Positions 58,761 through 64,000 of a stretch of 64,000 bases of DNA are shown in pieces (positions within the stretch are counted from its first letter, which is position 1; each line of letters opens with the position of its first letter). The position numbers and the translations under genes were made by a program. The stretch is taken from the NCBI GenBank assembly GCA_963801035.1, contig CAWDDF010000010.1, positions 248,001 to 312,000 of the forward strand, given 5' to 3'. The stretch is from JACCZX01 sp963801035 (GTDB lineage: Bacteria > Pseudomonadota > Gammaproteobacteria > Burkholderiales > Burkholderiaceae_F). The notes beneath the pieces are model-generated. The model did not search any database. It was given only the letters and a program-made list of their open reading frames with translations, and had not been told where the DNA came from.

Positions 58761-58981
58761 ACCATGGACCTGCCTGGCCACGCGCCGACGACTAACTGGG
58801 CGCAGGCTCCTCGACGGTATGGCCCATGAAGGAGTGCCCCAAAGGTCTGTGCCCAAAAGGCTCGACCATTGGCGTGGATTCCACAGGAGTCGTGCAAGTC
58901 GGACAGCGCGATGTGTACACCCTCGTCGAGCACTGAATGCTCAATGACGGCAGCCAATTCCATTGCGGCAAAGAGGTCCAA
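58703..58981 (-). CDS. Integron cassette 4: possible small protein with attC-encoded tail
   Basis: A 92-residue frame (DLFAAMELAAVIEHSVLDEGVHIALSD, GRAFWAQTFGALLHGPYR) ends by reading through attC 11 as SLESRRSASAAQLKR. A competing frame covers 58792-59019. The amphipathic, Ala/Leu-rich composition of the first favours it, but the start is uncertain and could lie further upstream with a shift. Confidence 0.35.
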   Translation of the reverse strand: MDLFAAMELAAVIEHSVLDEGVHIALSDLHDSCGIHANGRAFWAQTFGALLHGPYRRGACAQLVVGAWPGRSMVSNSSLESRRSASAAQLKR

Positions 58982-59139
58982 CAGAGATCAGGGTCGACAG
59001 ATTTCGACGAGGTCCGCACGTCAACAACACGTCGAGGCCGACACAGGAAAAGATCGCCCCAAATACGGCCCGTCGAACCGAACTGTTGCCGCGACTAACG
59101 GCTAATCAGTGCAGATGCGCTTCTGCATCGCTTCCATAT

Positions 59140-59199
59140 GCCTAACGTCGGAGTTGAGCCGCGCTCGCAGAGCGTCGGCTCTCCAACGAAATGTTAGGA
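59140..59199 (-). repeat. attC site 12
   Basis: Standard 60-bp copy: GCCTAAC ... GAGTTGAGCCGCGCTCGCAG ... CTCTCCAACGAAAT ... GTTAGGA. The right core has one mismatch. Confidence 0.88.
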
Positions 59200-59517
59200 C
59201 GCGTCGCTTCTAAGCATGAAGCAATCACCTGATCGGGGCATGCGGTCGGGAACGACCGCCGAGACGAATGTCTCTTGAAGCGAGCGGCCGAGCTCTCGGG
59301 CAGTCACCGCAGACCAACACCGTCGGTCACAAAGCAGTAACCGCGGTCACGACCCAAGGTGCGTTGGCGACAGAGCCAAGAACTGAAGCCCTAGCCCATG
59401 CTTACGCGAGCGTGAATCACCAGATGGCCGAAGAAAGGTGATCGTCTGCATAGAACACCTCGGATTCGGCATCTCACTTCGATGAGGCCGCGAAGTCTCA
59501 TGGTCTCGCATTATGCT
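59200..59517. other. Integron cassette 3: no convincing gene
   Basis: The 318 bp between attC 12 and attC 13 hold only short overlapping frames with no start, ribosome site or coherent composition. It may be a non-coding cassette, or its frame may be damaged. Confidence 0.5.
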
Positions 59518-59576
59518 GCCTAACGTCTGAGTTGAGCCGCGCTCGCAGAGCGTCGGCTCTCCAACGAAAGTTAGGC
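59518..59576 (-). repeat. attC site 13
   Basis: Standard copy: GCCTAAC ... GAGTTGAGCCGCGCTCGCAG ... CTCTCCAACGAAA ... GTTAGGC. Confidence 0.9.
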
Positions 59577-59605
59577 GTCGCATTCTTAACGCGGGAGACG
59601 TTGTT

Positions 59606-59947
59606 TCAGAACAGAGATCGTGCCTCTTGGCTGGCCAGCCACGCTTCACCCGGAAGGCGCGCCAGGATTGCACTGCAAGCGACGAAACAAGCCTCACCAG
59701 CGAAGTGGTGAACAAGCGTGGGATCGAGCGAAACCAAGATTGAGAAGTGACGCCGGAGCGAGGCTTCAGTTGGACGAATAGACGAAGCGTACCACGGCGC
59801 TGAGCACTGCGTCGTAACTGCCCGGCGGCCAACCTCAAGAAGTACGAAGAAACGCGGCAATCGTGCTTTTCGACGTACGAGCACACGCGGACTGAGCGCC
59901 GAAGCCTTGGGCTCGTGCAATAGGCGTCGCCCGAAATTGCGCGGCAC
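59606..59947 (-). CDS. Integron cassette 2: possible hypothetical protein
   Basis: A 113-residue frame contains VLLEVGRRAVTTQCSAPWYASSIRPTEASLRRHFSI, then DPTLVHHFAGEACFVACSAILARLPGEAWLAS, which looks protein-like with an Ala-rich helical end. The first part of the cassette (to 60020) reads sensibly only in another frame (FSADFDFLAGTICRPFAKLELFWCRA), so the true gene may be longer with a shift near 59940. Confidence 0.35.
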   Translation of the reverse strand: MPRNFGRRLLHEPKASALSPRVLVRRKARLPRFFVLLEVGRRAVTTQCSAPWYASSIRPTEASLRRHFSILVSLDPTLVHHFAGEACFVACSAILARLPGEAWLASQEARSLF

Positions 59948-60028
59948 CAGAAAAGCTCAAGCTTAGCGAAGGGACGGCAGATAGTACCCGCAAGAAAATC
60001 GAAGTCGGCCGAGAATGACGTCCACGTC

Positions 60029-60086
60029 ACCTAACGTCTGAGTTGAGCCGCGCTCGCGAGCGCTCGGCTCTCCAACGATGGGTAGG
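60029..60086 (-). repeat. attC site 14, nearest the integrase
   Basis: ACCTAAC ... GAGTTGAGCCGCGCTCGCGA ... CTCTCCAACGATG ... then GGTAGGC. The right core lacks one T, and two loop bases differ from the array consensus. Confidence 0.8.
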
Positions 60087-60087
60087 C

Positions 60088-60372
60088 CGACGCATGCGGC
60101 GGGCGACGGAAATCAACCGGTGACCGCATGTTTCGCTGGAAGGATCGAGATCATGAATGATCGTTGTCAACTTACGCCGGATGCGATCATGGCCATCTAT
60201 AAAGCCTATTGATATCATGCAGACTGAAGCGTAATGACAGCAATTCCACTTCGGCACTTCGCCAAGAGTGAGCGTTTCCGATCCTTCGGCGGTGAAGACA
60301 AGAATATGCGGGTTTCGGCACGAGCTGAGAGATTGCCATGAGCATTGACGGGCACTGCACGATTGCCTTCAT
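60088..60372 (-). CDS. Integron cassette 1: hypothetical protein, frame uncertain
   Basis: An ATG at 60372 lies directly after the recombination junction. Its own frame (MKAIVQCPSMLMAISQ) stops at 60187, whereas another frame gives a more natural sequence for the rest (HILVFTAEGSETLTLGEVPKWN, GFIDGHDRIRRKLTTIIHDLD) to about 60085. A shift near 60300 is the probable reason. No family is recognised. As the first cassette it should have the highest expression from the array promoter. Confidence 0.4.
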
Positions 60373-60373
60373 G

Positions 60374-60485
60374 ACGCCTAACTTGTTTTCGACCGCTCGA
60401 TTCTGCTCCTAAATCCTGCCCCAGCGGAATAACATCCACCGTCCGTTCGTCGCCGGACCGCACCATGCCTTGCTTTCCGGGCCAA
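60374..60485 (+). other. Presumed attI and cassette promoter region
   Basis: This 112-bp gap separates the first cassette from the integrase promoter. It begins with the core-like GCCTAAC at 60374-60380, where cassettes would insert. By analogy with other integrons it should hold attI and the Pc promoter for the cassettes; no strong promoter can be read with certainty. Confidence 0.55.
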
Positions 60486-60505
60486 TACTGTATAAAAATA
60501 CAGTA
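60486..60505 (+). promoter_or_regulatory. LexA (SOS) box of the intI-imu operon
   Basis: TACTGTATAAAAATACAGTA has the CTGT-N8-ACAG core and extended flanks of the classic LexA site and differs from the enterobacterial consensus only in the central AT run. It ends 15 bp before the integrase ATG. LexA bound here would block intI and, if they are one transcript, imuA, imuB and dnaE2. Confidence 0.85.
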
Positions 60506-60520
60506 TTAACATACCCTCTC

Positions 60521-61611
60521 ATGAAAAGCGCAGGCCTTCGCCCGGCATTGCAATCGTCGCGTCTGCTGGATCAGGTGCGCGAACGGATTCGTTATTGCCA
60601 TTACAGCTTGCGCACCGAGCAGAGCTACGTTTATTGGATCCGCTTTTTCATTCGCTTTTCCGGTTTGCGTCATCCACGGTTGATGGGTGTCCACGAGGTC
60701 GAAGCTTTTCTGACGCATCTTGCAAGTGAGCGAAATGTCGCGCCAGCCACGCATCGACAAGCGTTGGCGGCGCTGCTTTTTCTTTACCGCCAAGTGCTGG
60801 ATCTGCAGCTGCCCTGGATGCAGCAGATCGGACGGCCGCAGGCCCGCCAGCGGTTGCCGGTTGTTTTGTCGCGCGAAGAGGTGGCGCGCTTGTTACCGCA
60901 GGTGGAATCGAATTACCAATTAATGCTCGGCTGCTTTATGGCAGCGGGTTGAGGTTGATGGAATGCCTTCGTCTGCGCATTAAGGATCTCGACTTCGACC
61001 GGCGTGTGATCGTGGTGCGCGATGGCAAGGGCGGCAAGGATCGTGTGGTGATGCTGCCAAGTGCGTTGCACGATGAATTGCACAGTCAGCTGGCTGTGGC
61101 TCGCGAGTTATGGACGCAGGATCGCACGGCGAAAAGTGCAGGGGTTTACCTTCCGTATGCGCTCAATCGGAAATTCCCGCGTGCCGGCGAATCGTGGTCG
61201 TGGTTCTGGTTGTGGCCGGCGGCAGCACTGTCGGTCGATCCGCGCTCCGGCGTTGAGCGACGTCATCATGTTCAGGAAGACGGTGTCGGCCGCGCGTTGG
61301 CGCGCGCGGTCAAGCGCGCGGGGCTCACCAAGAAAGTGACGGCGCACACGCTGCGCCATTCGTTTGCTACGCATCTTCTCGAGTCTGGCATCGATATCCG
61401 GCGCGTGCAGGAATTGCTCGGTCATGCGGATGTATCGACCACGATGATCTACACGCATGTGCTGAAAGGCGCTGCGGCCGGTGTGCCTTCTCCGCTGGAT
61501 TCGCTCGGACCGTCGATTGACCCGCATTGTTCGGAGCCATTGAGTGATTCGCTTTGCATGCCCTGGAGCCACCGCTTGGCCACCGCAGCGCCGGTGGCCA
61601 TTTACCGCTAA
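60521..61611 (+). CDS. intI: Integron integrase IntI, frameshifted
   Basis: This tyrosine recombinase starts at the ATG at 60521. The N-terminal SAM-like region RLLDQVRERIRYCHYSLRTEQSYVYWIRFFIRF is typical. The frame stops near 60952, but the next frame continues as LLYGSGLRLMECLRLR, so one base is missing near 60929-60931. The catalytic set is complete across frames: R in GLRLME, K in DGKGGK, HTLRH, then GHADVSTTMIYTH with the Tyr. The extra integron-specific helix region is present (ESWSWFWLWPA, DPRSG, RRHHVQED). The gene reads away from the cassettes as expected, and ends 17 bp before imuA. If the shift is a real mutation the integrase is dead; if an error, it is functional. Confidence 0.88.
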
Positions 61612-61627
61612 TGCACGGCACACGCGC

Positions 61628-62375
61628 ATGCTGCAATCTTCCAAAAGTTTTCTGTCTGCATTGGGCGCCCGGGTATGGCGCGCCAACTCCGACGCGGGCG
61701 AGTCCAACGTTCGCACGTCACCAACGTGCTTTGCCGCGCTCGACAGATTGCTGCCCGATGGAGGCTGGCCGCAGCGCACGTTGATCGAGCTGCTCGCGCC
61801 CTGTGGCGTCGGAGAGGTGCGTCTGCTGATGCCGGTGCTGGCACCGCTGATGCGCGCGCGCCAAACGGTGGTGTGGGTCGAGCCGCCGCACATTCCTTAT
61901 CCGCGTGCGTTGATGGCGCATGGTGCGATGCTCGAGCAATTGCTGCTGGTGCGCGCGCGTGATCGTGCGAGAGCGGCTGTGGGTAATCGAACAGGCGCTT
62001 AAGAGCGGCGCCGCTGCAGCGGTCGTCGCGTGGCTACCTGAAGATAAGACCTCGACATCGTTTCAGACGCTGCGCCGCTTGCAACTTGCAGCGCAAAACA
62101 TGAAGCGCGATCCGGGGTTGGTGTTTTTGCTGCGCTCACCGACATCGCGCAACATTGCATCACCGGCCCCGCTGCGTATCGAGCTCGTTGCCTGCGAGCG
62201 AGGAGTGACGCTCGAAATTTTTAAGCGGCGTGGCATGCCGGTGCATTCGATGGTGCAGCTTGCGCTGCCGGGCCCTGCAGCGCGACGCTTCGATGCGCCA
62301 CTTGAAGAACGCGACGGCGAAGAAGCTTCAGAAGTCGTAACGACCCATGCTGTGGATTGCCGTTTGTCTGCCTGA
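61628..62375 (+). CDS. imuA: ImuA, RecA-like accessory of the mutasome, frameshifted
   Basis: The start at 61628 (MLQSSKSFLSALGARVWRANS) is 17 bp past intI. The first frame holds LPDGGWPQRTLIELLAPCGVGEVRLLMPVLAPLM, the Walker-like region typical of ImuA. It changes frame near 61960-61980; the next frame continues RLWVIEQALKSGAAAAVVAWLPE and VERLQLAA-type segments (RRLQLAAQNMKRDPGLVFLLR) to 62375. ImuA works with ImuB and DnaE2 in SOS-induced translesion synthesis. imuB begins before its stop, so they are coupled. Confidence 0.85.
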
Positions 62376-63834
62376 GCTGCCGCTTGAAGTGGTGGCGGCC
62401 GATGCAGTGCCGCTCGCGGTATGTGATGCATCGCACGTACTGCTCGTCAACCGCAGCGCACGCGAGGCCGGTGTGCAGCCGCAGATGAGGCGTGCGACCG
62501 CACTGGCGATCTGTCCGCATCTGCATATCAGGACGCGCGAGCTTGCGCAGGAAAATCAGGCGCTGCAAGCGATCGCCGCGTGGGCGCAGCGCTTTACGCC
62601 GAACGTTGCGCTGGTGCCGCCGTGTGAGGAATCCGACGCCGATCTTGCATCGGGACTGCTGCTTGAAATTTCCGGCAGCGTGAAGCTCTTTAATGGTCAC
62701 AGGAGCATCGTCAAGAATTTGCGTGTGGGTCTTGCGCAGCAGGGATACGCAGCGCAGATGGCGCTGGCGCCGGTGCCGCAGGCAGCGTGGATGCTGGCGT
62801 GTGCTTCACGCGACGGTGAAGTGCCGCAGGTCAATGAAGTGAGCGAGTTGCCAGCCGCGCTGGCCGATCTGCCAGTGTGGTTGCTCGGGCCGGGACGCCC
62901 GCACTGGGATGCGCTGCGCGGCATCGGCGTGACGCGTATTGCAGATCTGCGGCAGCTTCCGCGCAGCGGGATCGCGCGGCGATTTTCTGCGCGACTACTG
63001 GACGAATTCGATCGCGCAATGGGACGCAAGCCCGATCCACGCGTGTGGTTCATCGCGCCGCCGGTATTCGAAGCCAGGCTCGAGCTTTTGGCACGTGTCG
63101 ATCACGCCGAAGCTTTGCTGTTCGCCGCGCGCCGGATGATCGTGCAGATGACCGGCTGGCTCGCGGCGCGCCACGCGGCGACGCGCACGATCGAATTCAC
63201 GCTGGTGCACGAAGACCATGATCCGTCGCCGCTCACAGTGCATCTGGCCGATGCGTCCAATGACGAAGAGCGAATGACGGCGCTGCTGCGCGAGCTGCTC
63301 GGCCGCACGCAACTTGCTGCACCGGTATACGAGCTGTATCTGCGCTGTGCGCAGATCGTGCCGTCGCAGCTTTCGCATGGAGAACTATTTGCGACTGCGC
63401 GTGGCGAGCAGGAGAGCTTGCTGCGCCTGATCGAGCGATTGCAGGCACGCCTTGGTCCGGACTCGGTCGTACAGCTCGAGCCGCGCGACGATTACCGCCC
63501 CGAGCATTCGTTTCGCGAATTGCCGATCGGCCGCGCGAGCGCGTCGCGTTCATCTGAGAGTGATAACGCAGCATCGCGTCCGCTGTGGCTGTTGCCCGAG
63601 CCGATACCGCTGTCAGAACATCAGCATCGTCCGGTCTATGGCACGCCGCTGACGCTTCTGAGTGGGCCGGAGCGAATCGAAAGCGGATGGTGGGATGGGC
63701 AGTGGGCCGAGCGCGATTACTTTGTCGCGCGCGATGAGCAACATGCGCTGCTGTGGATTTTTCGGCCGCGCGTGCTTCGGTCTGCAGGTGCCGCTGCGCG
63801 TGCGCACTGGTATCTGCACGGAAAGTTTGGATGA
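62347..63834 (+). CDS. imuB: ImuB, catalytically inactive Y-family polymerase-like protein
   Basis: The 495-residue protein matches ImuB: LWIAVCLPELPLEVV at the start, AREAGVQPQMRRATALAICP, then FLLEISGSVKLF-type strand (GLLLEISGSVKLFNG), and the little-finger-like region to RPLWLLPEPIPL. The acidic triad of active Y-family polymerases is not present in the expected places. ImuB bridges ImuA, DnaE2 and the beta clamp. It overlaps imuA by 29 bp. The end is followed at once by a three-hairpin element. Confidence 0.92.
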   Translation: MLWIAVCLPELPLEVVAADAVPLAVCDASHVLLVNRSAREAGVQPQMRRATALAICPHLHIRTRELAQENQALQAIAAWAQRFTPNVALVPPCEESDADLASGLLLEISGSVKLFNGHRSIVKNLRVGLAQQGYAAQMALAPVPQAAWMLACASRDGEVPQVNEVSELPAALADLPVWLLGPGRPHWDALRGIGVTRIADLRQLPRSGIARRFSARLLDEFDRAMGRKPDPRVWFIAPPVFEARLELLARVDHAEALLFAARRMIVQMTGWLAARHAATRTIEFTLVHEDHDPSPLTVHLADASNDEERMTALLRELLGRTQLAAPVYELYLRCAQIVPSQLSHGELFATARGEQESLLRLIERLQARLGPDSVVQLEPRDDYRPEHSFRELPIGRASASRSSESDNAASRPLWLLPEPIPLSEHQHRPVYGTPLTLLSGPERIESGWWDGQWAERDYFVARDEQHALLWIFRPRVLRSAGAAARAHWYLHGKFG

Positions 63835-63835
63835 G

Positions 63836-63905
63836 CGCTCCGCAGGGCCGCCCCAAGGAGCGCTCGCTCCCGCTTGGCGGGACAGCGCGCAGCGCGAAGG
63901 GTGCA
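63836..63905 (+). repeat. Three-hairpin intergenic element, copy 2 (imuB-dnaE2)
   Basis: Outer stem GAGCGCTCC/GGAGCGCTC around GCAGGGCCGCCCCAA, then TCCCGC/GCGGGA with TTG loop, then GCGC/GCGC around GCA. Compared with copy 1 at 30204-30272, the conserved loop is identical while the stem bases change in matched pairs. Confidence 0.75.
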
Positions 63906-63910
63906 TTGTG

Positions 63911-64000
63911 ATGATCAGCAGCAACCTTCCTGGTTATGCCGAGCTGCACTGCGTAACGAACTTCAGCTTCCTGCGTGGCGCTTCGCACGGCGAAGAGCTG
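63911..64000 (+). CDS. dnaE2: DnaE2 (ImuC) error-prone DNA polymerase, 3' end outside the window
   Basis: Only the first 30 codons are present: LPGYAELHCVTNFSFLRGASHGEEL. This is the start of the PHP domain of DnaE2-type C-family polymerases. Together with imuA and imuB it completes the SOS mutasome. The ATG at 63911 is chosen; a GTG one codon earlier is also possible. Confidence 0.9.
   Translation, partial: MISSNLPGYAELHCVTNFSFLRGASHGEEL

Noticed and set aside
58792..59019. Alternative minus-strand frame in cassette 4
   Set aside because: Its composition (many Ser, Thr, Pro, Cys) looks like an off-frame reading; the other frame is kept at low confidence.
53340..60086. CRISPR array
   Set aside because: Repeats are about 60 bp, imperfect, palindromic with R/L cores and spaced by gene-sized, variable distances; they fit attC, and no cas gene is nearby.

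Overview
The window comes from a betaproteobacterium, most likely Burkholderiales. The support is a rrs-tRNA-Ile-tRNA-Ala-rrl-rrf operon with a betaproteobacterial 16S, the order rpe-gph-trpE-trpG-trpD-trpC-ung, apaG and mltA side by side, a PEP-CTERM protein, and an imuA-imuB-dnaE2 mutasome locus. GC content is high and coding is dense. At least ten genes are split by what look like single-base indels, several in short homopolymers, so many broken frames may be sequencing errors rather than decay.

Layout. Positions 1-10968 (+) hold the end of a di-haem cytochrome c, a pseudo-CHAT/adenylate cyclase/AAA/TPR signalling protein, a non-canonical P450 joined (through a frameshift) to a DyP-type peroxidase, and a membrane-anchored patatin. 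Positions 11028-18525 (-) hold an operon of caspase-like protease, N-acetylmuramoyl-alanine amidase and a giant protein with two lipase-like folds plus an active-looking CHAT protease, ending in a TIR remnant. Divergent from it, 18700-25237 (+) encodes TIR-CHASE2, a FecR-like protein, a SLOG-like protein, an SGNH hydrolase, TIR-TM-proline-rich and an OmpA-type lipoprotein. Together this 25 kb is an unusually dense set of signalling and cell-death type domains (CHAT, caspase, TIR, SLOG, patatin, cyclase).

Positions 25400-45300 are mostly housekeeping: tRNA-Phe, a Ubi-type hydroxylase, DsbC, MltA, ApaG, Rpe, Gph, a Trp-rich leader peptide and the trp genes, Ung, an M61 peptidase, DUF599, an APC permease, an exported methyltransferase, AcuI, a GGDEF-EAL protein and enoyl-CoA hydratase. 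Positions 45400-51254 are the rRNA operon. Its 23S gene carries intervening sequences at both helix 25 and helix 45, so the mature 23S is probably fragmented.

Positions 53340-60521 are a chromosomal integron: 14 attC sites and about 14 cassettes on the minus strand, reading away from an integrase gene at 60521-61611. A near-consensus LexA box lies directly before intI, and intI runs without a gap into imuA, imuB and dnaE2. Cassette recombination and SOS mutagenesis therefore appear to share one damage-inducible transcript. A three-hairpin element between imuB and dnaE2 recurs between rpe and gph with compensatory base changes.
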